A stretch of 64,000 nucleotides of DNA. Origin: Macrotrachela quadricornifera. Taxonomy: Eukaryota > Rotifera > Eurotatoria > Philodinida > Philodinidae. Both the position numbers and the translations under genes were made by a program. Where the stretch lies: contig JAJEKB010019224.1 in assembly GCA_022393335.1 (NCBI GenBank), forward strand, positions 63,810 through 127,809. Reading direction: 5' to 3'. The notes beneath the pieces were generated by a model. The model saw nothing but the letters and a program-made list of their open reading frames with translations. It had not been told where the DNA came from and ran no database searches. Below are positions 13,926 through 28,900 of the stretch, piece after piece (within the stretch, counting starts at the first letter, position 1; each line of letters opens with the position of its first letter).

Positions 13926-14434
13926 AATATTTCCATAAAATTTTTACGCTTCAAATTTAAAATAAATAGAATAAAAACAAAGATAGATTCTATTTGACAA
14001 ATTTCAGACGTGTTTATCTCTAATAGAATTTCTATATTTCTTATATTGTTAAATAAATTATCAATGTCAAATAACGTCTATGTCTTTTTTTCTTTTTTTG
14101 AGTTTTAATAATTGATCTGTCAATTATGTCCGTTAAAGATAACATCAATTGACTAGCGTAGGATAAAGTCAAGCACTGAATGACTCGTATATTTTATGAA
14201 ACTAAATGAATAGATGATGTAAAAGATGACACATATATCAAAAAGAAAAAAAAAGCCTTGATATTATCAGTAAAATATACAAAAACGTTTTTGAAATAAT
14301 ATATTATAAAATAATGTCAAAATTCCTGAGAAATTATTTTATTAAAATTTATCAAAAGGATATTAAACATATTAGAGATTTGTTTTTTTTATTATGAATT
14401 TCCTAATCTTCACAGATTTTTCCGTCACATTGGA

Positions 14435-14545
14435 ATACACAACTTTATATGGATCAAGCTTAACCTCGCATCGTCTGATGTGTATTAGAGTTAAGCACTT
14501 TGGTTATGATCTTCTATGTGGTAGTAGATGGTGATCTTCTAATTA
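14435..14545 (+). pseudogene. 5S rRNA-derived sequence (pseudogene or 5S-type SINE)
   Basis: The order of features follows eukaryotic 5S rRNA. A stretch like TCGTCTGATG is followed about ten bases later by GAGTTAAGCA, the internal promoter A-box region of 5S genes. Then comes GTAGTAGATGGTGATC, which resembles the 5S segment TAGTACTTGGATGGGTGACC. Small insertions and substitutions mean it would not fold as a proper 5S rRNA. It could be a dead 5S copy or the head of a 5S-derived SINE; no poly-A or LINE-like tail was recognised. Confidence 0.5.
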
Positions 14546-16957
14546 TTTTGACTTTTGTTCGCAAACAACAAGATAGTAATTGTATAATAAATGGTGTGAT
14601 GTATTCGGTTTTTTTTTATATTATTTATTTTGGTAATTAAATCAAATACTTTTGAATATGATATAACAGTTTGGAAACGTATTAAGACTAATAAATTTGT
14701 CTAATTAAGATTTCTACTGAGAAATTTTATCAGTTTACAAAATCGAGATACTATAAATGATGAATTTTTTCATTTTATCCATTTATTTATATGTAAATAT
14801 AGTCGAAATTATTTTGTATTTTTAAAATTTCTATTAAAACAAATTTTAATGATATAAAATAATTATGATTAAATCAGTCAATTAATATTCCATCATATGA
14901 CATTTTGTATTCAATAAAGATAATAATATGTTCTTTTAAGCATTAAATAACATGCATTTTCTGTATTTGATTAGTAACTATTATTTCATCACATATGAAC
15001 AGAATCTACGTGTTCATTACAAATATTCTATGTCAATAATCGACAAATTTCAACTGAATATATAACTATTACGTGAATAAATCGAATATTCCTCCGCTAT
15101 AATATAAATTGAATAACTACAATCTCCACCTTTTCTTTTACAAATTATTCTACTAATAAAATAATACTGCTCAGCTATTATTATCGAGAAGTATTAGATT
15201 ACACTAGTACTATATATGGTAGAAAGTCTATTACAATAAATATTGAATAGTTTTTTTTTAAATGGATAGGATAATGATAAAAAAGAAGATGTAAAACTCT
15301 TTTCTTTTTTCTTTTGTATATCATCAGTTGATCATTTTGGTAGAGTTCTCTGTTATGTATGACCCTTTAACATCCAGTTGAAAGAGAGAGAAGAAAAAGC
15401 GTGACACCAGTGCTTTCTTTTTTTTTGTATTCTTCATTTTCTTTTACTTGTCGTCAAACAATGAAATGACCTTCTTCATTGAATGATGAGCATACATGTA
15501 ACAACAGTAAGTATCACTTGTCATTGTTAGAAATCATTCTCAATATGAAAAATTCATTATTTTTTAAATTTTTATAAATAAATAATCATCAAGGAACAGT
15601 CCTGTCTCTTTCCTTAAACTGATTATTAATGTACATAAAGTTTGTAATCATCGAATCCTTCAAATTAATATTAATTAGATTTATTCATTGGTTAATTTAT
15701 AATCCGTAAGATTAGGTCTCTTTTCTTTTTATATTAGAAAAGCATATGGATCATAAGGGAAATGATAGACATATCCTATTTTAAACATCATACATATTGC
15801 TTTAATCAACTATATTATAATTTTGCCTTGACCCTAAATATTCTTCATAACATGTGCAATAATTTATAATGAATGTTTATTGATCATCATTTTCAATCAC
15901 TTAGTATAATAATCGATTTGTTCATATATAACTTATTACCATATTACCTATCTATTTATATTAATAAAATTCCTGCTGTGAAATGTATTATCCATTGAAT
16001 AAATATTCTAAAAAGAATAGATAATTTTGTTCAGGTCTATTTTTTTTATTTCAATATATTTGAGCGCATAATATCCGGCATAATCATATCATCATCGGAA
16101 GGACTCTAAATAGCCTTGATGAAGTAATCATAAGTAAAAAATGAAGTTATATAAAAGTGACTAAATATAGTATACATACTATTATGAATTATAAACCCGT
16201 ACTTCCTAAACATTTACTAGAATTATTATGGTGATTACATCATACATTTATGTAGTTCATTCTGTGTCATACTGTGAAAATGATTGTCAACTGACTAGTT
16301 GATCTTTTTTTTTAAAGAAGAGAAAAATAAACGATTAGTTAAGCATTTAAATTATTTATCTAAGAAGCCATTTTAATAATAGAATTTTCAAAAGAAAATA
16401 ACGATTATATAAGATTAAAAATATTTTTAAATAAATCCAAAAAAGGTTTCATTTCTTTCACATCAATAAACAGGTAACAAAAATAACACTTTCAAACTAA
16501 AACATAATTTCCTATCATATTATAAATTTCTTCTTTTTTTTCTTGTCTTATCGATAAAAAATAAAGAAATTTCAAATGACTTTATAAACAATTCAATCCT
16601 ATTAAATAAATCAAAATGACATATATAAATAGAATAAAGGTAGTCATTTGTTTAATATGCATTTCTATTAGATTGTTTAGATATCATAGTGTTGATCATC
16701 ACATCATTGCTCATCTATCATCATTGATATGTTTATATATACATATCTATTTACAATATGTATTAGACATTGTATATCTATTCAAATATATAGACTTAGA
16801 GAAAAAAAAAAGAAGTCAGTTATATACTCATATAATAATAAATGATTTGTATTCTTAATTGATAGAGACTAATATTTGAATTAAACAATTTTTTTTTAAT
16901 CATTTAATATTATTAAAATTTTAGATTTAATTAAATATTCATTTTTTTTTCTTATGT

Positions 16958-19900
16958 ATGTCTTCATTACATATTATTATTTTTTATACAATTTTAATAA
17001 TTGTATATACTGATAATAAAAATAATTATTTTACACAATTAAAATATGATATATGGTGTCAAGAAAATATCTTATCAAATTCATTATTTCTTTATCCTAC
17101 TCGAATACCAATTGGTATATATTCTACATCAAATATAAAATCTGTCCTATATCATATTATTAATGATATGAATAATGATTTATTTTCTATTCATACAAAA
17201 TATTTAGCAGATTTTTATTTTGTTATTATTAATATAACACGACCATTGGATATTAATCGAGAATATCAAGATATTTATATATTTCATATTCAAGCTAATA
17301 TAATTACTATTCAAGGAAATTATACTGAACAAGCAGAAGTAAAAAAAAACATTTGTTTTTATTGATTGATATTTTAGATTATGCGTACAAAAGATATCTT
17401 TAAAATTTACACTCTAATAGTTTACAATAAAACGTATAAGAAAGAGAAAAATACTAGTATAATCTTAATGAATATCAAAATCTAATTTTACAGAACTAAT
17501 AAAAATAGCAGCGTAGTCTAGCACAATTTACGCTTTATAATATCAAAGTTTTAATTAAGAAACGAAGATATCCTTCAAATCTAACCGCATAGAATCTTTA
17601 CTTGTAATAGACAAAATTTCATATAATTATACATATGTATATACTTATTAAATAAATCCCCCTAGAAAAAAATATATTTATTACATAGATTCATCTTCAT
17701 GTTGCTGATTCCAATGATAATGATGCAGTATTTGATATGGATATATATGAAAAAATTTTCATTGAACCTATTGAAATTCAACAATCACTTATTCATTTTC
17801 ATGCAAGTGATGCTGATGAAATTCAACATGCTCAAATTATTTATGAATTATCATCTTCATTATTTAATGATACGTTTTCACTTCATCCATTTACAGGAGA
17901 ATTATATTTAATATCGAAAAAAAATATTCAATCAATATATGAATTTGATATTTATGCATATGATCGTCATCGAAAATATTTTATTAATAATAATATAAAA
18001 ACAAAAGCACATGTTAAATTAATTTTTCCTTTAAATACAATTTCATATCATCAAATAACAACAATTTTTAATGAAACAATTAAATTTAATGAAATAATAT
18101 CATCATATAAAATATTATTTTATAAAAGTTCATCAAATTGGAATCTTCTTAATATTCATCAACCAATTTTAACAATTAAAATATCTCCTTATTATATATC
18201 AAAATTTGAATTATTTATATTAAATAATTCATCATTAAATTCAATAAATTTATTTATTTATGAAAATAAAATTTATTTAAATAATTTTTATTTTCAAGAA
18301 TATAATCTTCATTTACTTATCTGTTTTTTTAATCGTACAAAATGTCAATATAATTATTATAATTTAATTCCTTCGATTAATTTTGATTTTTTTCATCAAT
18401 TTTATTTTCCATCAATTCAACCAATTTTTATTGAAGAAAATTTACCCGTTCAGTCATTTTTAACATATATTCAACTTGAATATAATCATGATATTATTTC
18501 AAATCAACAATTAATTATTAATTATAAATTATTAAATAATGATATAGAATTTAATCTTCATCCAAAAACTGGCATTTTACGTTTAAATAAATATTTAATA
18601 AATGAAAAATATTTTTTAGATATTCAAGCAGATATTTATATATTTAATAAATCTTATTCAATAAAAACAAATATTGAAATAAATATTAGAAAAATAAATA
18701 AATATCGTCCAAAATTTTCTAATTATACATATAAAATATTATATCAATTACCATATCAATTTCAAGCACATGATTTTGATGAAAATAAGCAAACAAATGG
18801 ACGTATTACATATGATCTATTAAATTGTTCGAATAATTGTCCTTTTCAAATTAACTCATATAATGGAATATTAAATTTAAGAAAAAATTTTTATTTTATT
18901 AAAAATAATATTTATTATTTACAAATAAGAGCATTTGATTGGGGTGAACCTATAAGTTTTGAAACAAAAATTAATATACAAATTAATTTATCAAAAAATT
19001 TAATTCAACAAGATTTAGATATACAAAAATTTAATTCAGAAAAATGGATAAATCAATCATTATTATCATTTATAACAATGCCAGAAGAAAGGTTAGAAGA
19101 ATTTTTCATATATTGAAATAAAAATGTAATAAATCAGTTCGAAGAATTAATATAATAGTTGATTATCTCATTGGATCTAACCTAACGTGTTGAAGTAATT
19201 ATTTAATCTAATATTAGTAAGTCGATTACATCCGATATTGAGTTAAAGAATTTGATTATAATCTGAAAAGGTTTTGGAATAACTATGGAAAAAAAGTATA
19301 GATCATTTAAACTATAAGATATATGAAACCTAATTTAACATCAAATGATAATTTTCCTATCCTAGATTTTCAAACAGTAGTTAAGGATCTTTCTTTTTAT
19401 TCATATATATGAAGCGGATGAGCCAGAAATGCTGACTTGATGATTACAAATTGATCTTTCTAAATCATTTAATAAAAAATTTTCATAAGAGTCTAATTCA
19501 TCAGTAATGATCATTAGTTTTCAGGTAAGATTCTTTCTTTCCAATGGTGAAACTAACTCAGGACGTTGATTATATCTAATTAGTTAACGTACTAAATAAA
19601 TATTCAATTTACAGAGCAAGTTTCCAATGCGAATAAATTGACCAAGTCAAAGATACTTCACTACCTTCTATTTAGCGACTGATTTTCTTCTGAATATGAT
19701 AGACAATTTGTTAGTATGGGAATAGTTTCAGTTCTAAACCTTTAGATTTATACATACGCAAGAAAGCGTTAACAAATATTATTTGACACTCTATAATAAT
19801 ACTAGTTATTAAGAACATTATTTCACTCGCTAGATTTCGACTATTTCCATAAATATATTATAAGAATTTTGTAGTACAGATCGCTCGAAAATTTAACGTA

Positions 19901-22900
19901 TACTATGTCTTCAAAAATGAAGTTTATCATTAGATGTGACATACTAATAGTATTATTCTGCAACTTAGAAGAAACATGAATGATATATATCCATATGAGA
20001 TAGTTACGATAATCTGTGATAGTTTATTAAATTTTCTTTTTGAAAAAATTTAATAGATTAAATTATAGAGGTAATTTTATAATATATTTTTTCTAGTATA
20101 TACTCTTCAACATTATCTTCAAATATAGAGACAATCTATCTTAATATTGGTTTCAATCAAAATTCAACATTGTATTATCTTTCTGAAGATACTGAAATAA
20201 ATACAATAATTGATCATTTAACTATTGAATATGATTCTTTTCCATTATTTATTAATAATGAAAATGATAATATTTTTTTCTATATAATTAATGATACATC
20301 TATACCATTTACAATAGATCAAAATGAAAAAAAAATTATATTAATATATTCTCTTGATCGTGAAAAACAAGATCAATATATATTTGAAATTGAATTAAAA
20401 TTAAAATCTGTTTATACAACAAAACTACAAGAAATTTATAATTCAAATCAAACAAATAAATTTTTTAATTTTCAATATTCAAATAAATATTATCAAAAAA
20501 TGTTAATTACTATTTATATAAATGATATTAATGATAATATTCCAATATGTAATTATTTTCATCAACATATTTATTTAAATGAAAATCAATTACAAACAAA
20601 TATTTTTCATGTTCAAGCATTTGATTCTGATTTAAGTAAATTTTTCTTAATCATTTTTATTTCTAGTAAATAATTCTTTTTTTATAAATAGATGAAAATG
20701 GAACAATTATTTATTCATTACTTAATTATAATGAATATTTTACAATTAATTCTTATACTGGACAAATAGATTGTATACAAACAATTGATTATGAACAAAT
20801 ATCTTATATTCTTTTATATATTATTGCTTCTGATCAGGGACAACAGATACAATTACAATCAATATGTATGACATTACATATTACAATAGCTGATATTAAT
20901 GATAATATTCCACAATTTTCATTAACTAATTATACATATTATCTTTTTTCTGATTTACCTCAAAATGTAATATTTGGTCAAATTTATGGAATAGATGCAG
21001 ATTTAACAGATAATTTAATTTATTTGATTGATTCAAATCCATATGTTAAAATAAATAAATATACAGGTCATCTTCGTTTGAAATATGATTTACATAATAT
21101 AATTAATCAAAATTTAAATATTACCGTTAGAATATCCGATGGTTTACATACAAATCAAACATGGATTTACATTTATATTAAACGTTTTATTGATGCACAA
21201 GAACCAGTTCTATTATCTGAACCAGCTTATAATATTATAATTAATCAATCATTACCAATTGGAGCGATTGTTACAAATGTTTATCATCATTTACAAATTT
21301 TACAATCATCTATTGATTATATCGAAATAATTAATGAAGAAAATATAGTACCATTTTCTATTGATCAACAAGGTATTTATTCTGATTGTATATAAATAAG
21401 TGAATTATTATTTGTTAAGTTATTGTAAAGATTTATCTATAATTAATTTAATAGTTGTGGATTATCCATCACAAAGACTCTCAATAGTTTTCGGAAGTGG
21501 GAGAGAATAAAGTTTTTTTTTTTTTCTAAATAAAATAGAAAAGTCGAATGGAGAAGACGAATGTACAACAAGTAAGAAATTATTCAAAGTAGAGAGAGTA
21601 TAAAACTTTTGCAATATTGAACCTATGCAAACTCTTCTTGTTTGAGATCCGGTTTCATGTCAAACCTGAAGTTCGATATATTTTGCCAGCTAGAAAATTT
21701 TTGTGAACATCTTGGGAAATTGAGATGACGAATGAGCTCACTTCATCCGTTTTCATATTAAGAATCATGTCCCCTTCTCTTAAAGGGATGACTCCGTTGA
21801 TAGATATTGAAATTCAAAGTAACAAAATTAAATTTTTCAAGTGTCATACATCATATCGGATCATAAAGTACTATCGTCTAATTATCTTATGTATCACAAA
21901 AATTTTTTTCATGCTATTCATCAGATTTTTTATATGTGTGTCAGTATTTCGATGAAAATAAATGCTACATTTTTGCTTAGGTTCTATACGTCTGATTCAT
22001 TCATTAACGGATTTATCAAATTCATCTTATTGGCTTTCAATTCGTTTAACACGTTATCGTGCTCATCCATCTCATTCATTTATTCATATTCATATATCAA
22101 TTCAAGAAGAAAATTTCTATCAACCACAATGTATAAATATTTATCAGAATATAAAAATTTATGAATATTCAATTCCATATGAATTTGTTCGTGTTCAAGC
22201 ATTATCATTCTATGATCATATTCATCTTCAATATTCTATAATAAATGATGATATAAATAAAAAAATCTTTTCTATTAATAAACAGACAGGTTCTATTCAA
22301 TTATTATCATCGTTTCAAAATAATTATTTATTAACAATACGTGCTTTAGATAATCAACATAAATTATCTGTTGATTGCTATGTAAAAATTGATCTAATTC
22401 GACGACGTCAATTAATACCAAAATTTATATATTCACCAATACATAATATCGATTTAATAGAAATCTCATTTAATAGTACACGATTAAGACAACGTTTATT
22501 TCAAGTTATTGCTTTATTAGATCATAAAATATATAATAAAAATCTTGAAATACGCTATCGAATTATTGATTCTAATCAATATTTTATTATTAATCGTCAA
22601 ACTGGATATATTGCTGCAAAACAACCATTATATTCTTCTGCAACATATGAATTTAATGTAAGAAAAAAAATAATGAGTACTTAAGCATAGATAACCTACT
22701 TTTATTTCCTATCTTTAAACTATTTAACAATTATTTTAAAGTCTTGTGAGGATCTTATTCTCTATAAAACTATTGAGTTTACCTTTCAAAAAATTTTTTC
22801 ATATGTAACTATCTTAGAACAGTAATTTCATAATTGGGAAAAAATTACTTTATTACTTTTGTTTATATTCTTCTTATTCTTGATAATCAAATGAGATATT

Positions 22901-25900
22901 CATTTAAGGTTAAAATCTTATTGTTAATTAGGTTGAAGCATTTACAATCGCACATTATGATGATATTGAATCGAATAGAAATGACGATACAAAATGGCAT
23001 ATTGTTTCATCTCGAATTATTTTACCAATAAAAATTCGAATTATACCAATTAATATCACTGATAATTCATTATCATTAACAAATATTTCAACGACATTTA
23101 ATATTAGTTTATTAACTACAACAAAAGTTGGTACAATTCTCTTACAGCTTAAAACAAATAATAATCATCAAAAACAATGGTTTATTATAACAAGTCATAT
23201 TAATCATACACGTTATTTTCATGTAAATTTTCAATCAGGTGAACTTATTCTTATTCGTCCTGTTGATGAATTATATAATGAGACAACAATTATTGAACTT
23301 TATATTAATGTCACTATAGATTGGATTCATATGAATACAATTAAAGTAAATTTTTTTTCTCTATTTAATCTTTTCAATTTGTTTTTCTATAGATAATTGT
23401 TCATATAATAAATAATAAACATAGATTAATACATTTTTCTCAAACAGATTATTATAGTTCTATATCAAAAAATCTTCCAATTGGTATTAAAATAGCAACT
23501 TTAACTGTTGAAAATTCAATGAATAATTGTACATATAATATACATTCAGTTGAAAGAATTAAAACAAAAGATTTCTTTCGTATTGATTCATATTCAGGTT
23601 CAATAATTATTATTCAATCATTAGAAAAATCAATAAATAAAAAACATTTATTAACTATTACTTATTATTGTCAATATAATTTTCAAATAGTTTATACACG
23701 TTTACATATTAATATTCTTGATAAAGAAAAGTCAAGAAATAATTCATATCGTTTTAATCAAGATAATTATTTAGTTATATTTGAAACATCATTAATAAAT
23801 AATCAAAAAAAATATTTAATTAATTTTGAATTAATTAATAATGATTACTATAATAAAAGGATTAAACCAGATGCACAAATTATTGAAGGTAACATAATCT
23901 TATATTCAATATTTTGAGAGTTTTAGTTGCTATATCAAATACATATAAAGAGGAATCGGATAGTTACTCACAAAACTACCTCGATATGAGTGTAAGAGTA
24001 AAATATAATAATAATCTTTAAGAAGAACAACGAAAAAAACAAAAAAGTAGATGAGATTCGAAAGAGTTCTATATGGATAGAAAAAACTTAATGTATTTTG
24101 ATTAATTTTTGACATCTGTGTGTGAATTTTGCATCTAATCTTGGAGTCGTTAATATGATTTTAAAATCCGTCATGTGTTCCTTTGAACGGAGTAGTATGA
24201 ATGATTTCTCTGTACTATTAATTCAGCACGCGAGATATTGATTGAAGTTGATGTCTATGGTAGCAAACTTTGTCAAGCTTTAAACTTCGATCTGATGAAA
24301 GACTTTATTTCCAGTTTTTGTTTAAGTAAAATTTTGAAAATTGCTTTCGTTCATTTTTGATCCGCGTTTTACTGGATAAACAATCTGGTCAGACAAAAAT
24401 ACATTGTAATCTAGAGCTTTAAATCAAAGAAAATGTTGATTACATCTTGAATCATATCGAAGAAATTTCTTAAGGCTTGTATTTAATATGAGCGAACTGT
24501 GCGTCTAGTAATGAGGAAAACTATAAAAACTCATTCCCGATTTTATTCATTTTTTGAAAAACTAACTTACAGAAAATACATAGCAGCATAATAACTTCGT
24601 TATTTTTTGATAAAAAGAATTTTAGTATATTAAATCTTTTCTTTTTTGTAGGTGATCCATTAGGTTTATTTTCCATTGATTCATCGAATCAATCTCTATA
24701 TCTTATTGATGAATCTCTTTCTCGTTCCTACATTTATCCAATTCAATTAACTATCATTGATACATCACAAATAATACCTATCAATTGCACTGTAACTATA
24801 TTTATATCAAATATAGGTATTCAATTGACTTGTCCTTCTCGACTTCATGCAATTCCATATCTTTTAACATATGAATCAATACCTCCGCATAGTATTGATC
24901 CATTAACTGGTCAACAATATGATTATTATGATTCATTTACTATTCATGGATTTGACCCACTAACACCTTCGAATACAATTAAATGTTCTATTAAATCTAA
25001 AGTAAAATTTTCTAATGAAATAATAGATTTTATATTTGAAAAAGATATTTATTATGGTTATATTAATAATTCATCATTTATATATCATAATGAAAAACCA
25101 ATTTATATATCAATAAAAAATCGATATAATTATTCAAATCCATTTGATATAACATATGAATTTATTAATCAAACAAATATAAATTTATTTCAATTAGATG
25201 AATATACAGGTATAATAAAATATATTTCAAAAAAAAATTTATGTCAAAAATATTCATTAATTATTCTTGCTAAATATCAATCATTAATAACATTAACACG
25301 TTTAAATATATTTATAAATTATTCAAAAAGAAATTTTTATAAATTTAAATTATTTAAACCATTTATTAATAATTATACAATTGGATATATAAATAAAAAA
25401 CATTTAAATTATAAAATTTTTAATAAAAATTTTTCATCAAAATTTTCTATTGATAATAATGGAAGATTATTTATTAAAAATCAAACATTAATTTTATTTG
25501 AAAAAAATTTTTATAAATTTTCTATTGAAAATATTTATATTGAAATAAATATATTTTCAAAAGAAATAATTCAATGTTCATTAAATAGATATATTTCATC
25601 AATAGATAATTATTTAATTGGTTCTATTGAAATTTTAAATAAAAATAAAAATAATTTGAAAAAAAATTCATTTATTCTTTTAAATTATAATTATTTATTT
25701 TTACTTCATCGTGAATATGGTTTATTATATTATCATAATCAAAATCAAATATTTAATAATGATTTAATACTTTTAATTGAAATTGATAATTCACGATGTT
25801 TAATTACAATCGATAAATCTTTATTTGTACCAACTTATTTAATGATTAGAAAAGAAACGAATTTAGAAATAGAAATTAATGCATTAATAGATACGAAACA

Positions 25901-28900
25901 GGTATGAAAGATTTTATATTCATTAGAATATTGATGATAGTCTATACTATCTCTAATGAAGAAAATACCCGAAATTTTACACGTACTGAGGTATCATTGT
26001 CATTAGGGTATCATGAAAATTTCAGCCAAAACAGTGCTCTATTTTTGAGATGTTGAATTTTCAAAATTATTCAATTTTCTGACTTATTTGTAACACATGA
26101 TCACTTTTTTAGGTATTCAATATCTCAAGGATAAAGCATCCATTTCGGTTGAAATTTGTAGAAAATTCTAATGATCATGATATTTCTTCTTTATAGATAA
26201 AATTTCAAGTTAAAATATGATCTTTTGATTTTTTCGATGAATGCCTTATCTAAGATCGAAGATTCAATGAAATGAACACAAATCCACCAGGCAAAGCATG
26301 AGCTCAAAATTGAGGATTAGTTTGGATGCCATCCTCGTATGGCCTTAAAGATACCCTGAACGGATATTTTGCATAAAAAAACTAAATATTTTCTAACAAC
26401 TAATGTTTTTATGACACTCACATACGTTTTCAAAGCAAAATAGTCAGTGGAAGTTTTAAATCGAAATATTACGGATCTCCATTATCTTCTCATTAGATGC
26501 TATTAATCAAAATCAAAGGTCAATGGACACATTTTTTTCTGCAATCCGCAGAAGACGATATGGAACAATCGTAAAACCTGTCCTTAGATTCTTCTGAATA
26601 ATTCAAAACTTTTCTTACTCTTTAAGTACTCATAATATATTTTGAACTGTGGAAAAGACAAATGATGATATGGTAGACAGTATGATACAATAGTGATATT
26701 TGACTATTCTTGAAGAATTATTAGAGTTCACTAGAAATTTCTCACAATACATATTTTGGATCAGTATAATGAATCTGAAAAATATATATGAATTACATAT
26801 ATAAATTCATTAATGGTTACATTGATAATTTCGTTTTGTTTTAATAGTCTACTGGTCAAATTAAACTTCATAATGGGACATTAATCTATTTCGATATCAT
26901 TCCAAACCACGCTCCTATATGTTCTCAAAGATCATATACATTTTCTCTTGATATTACTCATAATATAAATAAAACAATTTTTATTGGTCAAATATCAGCT
27001 ATACCATATAATATAAATCGAAGTCATCTTATTTATCATTTTCTTTCTTCAACTAAATATTTTATTATTAATCCTGATAGTGGTATTATCGAATATATAC
27101 CAAATAAATATTATAATAAAACAATCGAACAACTTCAAGTTATAATTCGTGATATAATTTATCAACAAAATACAACAATAAATATAACTATTCATATATT
27201 CAAACAGAAATTTATGTCATTATCTTCTCGAATTTATCATCAAATAATATCAGAAATTCTTCCTATTGGTTCAATCATATTTCAACCAAATATTTCCAGT
27301 ATACAAAATCTTCAATATTCTTTAAATGATTATAATGAAAATCTTTTTACAATTGATTCAAATACTGGCCAAGTAACTCTTCTTAATTTTTTATCTGATT
27401 CATTTTATTCATTTAAAATTCATATCTATCCAATTAATGAAATATTAATTATTAAATTAACTATTCTTGATTATAATAATCATTCTCCAATATTTTTAAA
27501 TCTTCCATTAAATATAACAATATCATCAAATGATTTATTTATTACAAAAATAACTGCATATGATCTTGATTTATATGATAATGAAAATTTAAAATATTAT
27601 CTTCTTAATAAGGATGAAAGAGAAATATTTTCAATAGAACAAAAAACAGGAATAATAACATTAAAAAATTTTTCTAATGAAAATTTTTTTCAATTAAAAA
27701 TTGGTGTTAGTGATGGTTTACATTTAACTACAAACTATTTATTAATAACTATAAATGATTATACCAAAAATTCTCCAAAATTTTCTTCAAATAAATATAT
27801 ATTTGAATATAATAAAATTCTTGGACAAATTTCTGCATATGATTCTGATTTAAATGATAAAATTTTTTATCAATTATATCTTGAACCCGATGGAATTAAA
27901 ATAGATCAATATACAGGTTTAATAACAATTCATAAAGAATTATATCCTGATTATATTGAATTTTATGCATCAGCATCTGATCGTGTTAAACAAATTGTTT
28001 ATACAAAAATTCAAATATATTTTCCTAGTCAACCAAAATTTACTTCAAATTTATATATTATTTCATTAATATCATCAATTAAAATTCCTTCAGAAATTTT
28101 TCATTTTCAACTTGTTAATTTTTTAAATCAATCATTAACATTAACGAAATTTAAAATAAAAGAAAAAACAAACTTAATAGAAATTAATGATAATAAATTA
28201 ATATTAAAGAAAAAATTAGATCAAACAAAAATATATTTTAATATATATGGTTATTGGAAAAATTTTACTTGTCAAACAACAATACAAATACAATATGTTG
28301 AAAATATATTTAAATTAAATAAAAATTTTTATGAATTTTTTATTAATGAAAATTTTTTAAAAGAAAATTATTTTATAAAAAATTTTCAAATAAAAAATTT
28401 TTTATTTAAAATTTTATCAACACCATTAACAAGAAATAATTGTATTGAAAATTTTTATTTTAAACAAAATAAATTATATTTTAAAAATTATCCTATATTA
28501 TCTTCATTATGTTTTTTTGAAATACAATTATCAAATAATAAATATATTTATTTAATTCAAATAAAAATTCAATTTATTCATACATATATTCAACCAAAAT
28601 TTTTATCAAAAATTTTTTATTTTTATTATTTAAATAATATTCGTATTTTTGCAAAAAGTTCAAATCCTATTCGATATAAATTACAAACAAATTCATATGG
28701 TTTAATTATTAATCAAACTACTGGTATTATATCATGTAAATATATATCAAATAGAATAAAAAATCTTCAACAAATTCAATTATTAGTTTATGCATTTGAT
28801 GACAAAACATATTTAAATGATACAGCATTTATTAATATTATATTTAATAAGGAAAAACATTTTCATATACCTACAGATATTTTATCATGTCCGAATACAC

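Larger units (their letters stand above)
13866..16957. other. Intergenic region before the FAT-like gene
   Basis: About 3.1 kb without a supported gene. It contains an (AT)n microsatellite near 13894-13922 and a 5S rRNA-like stretch near 14435-14545. An 80-codon frame at 16616-16858 is A+T-driven and has no recognisable feature. Confidence 0.45.

Noticed and set aside
16616..16858. 80-codon plus-strand frame upstream of the FAT-like gene
   Set aside because: Composition is what A+T-rich DNA gives by chance; no domain, no splice partner in phase with the cadherin gene.
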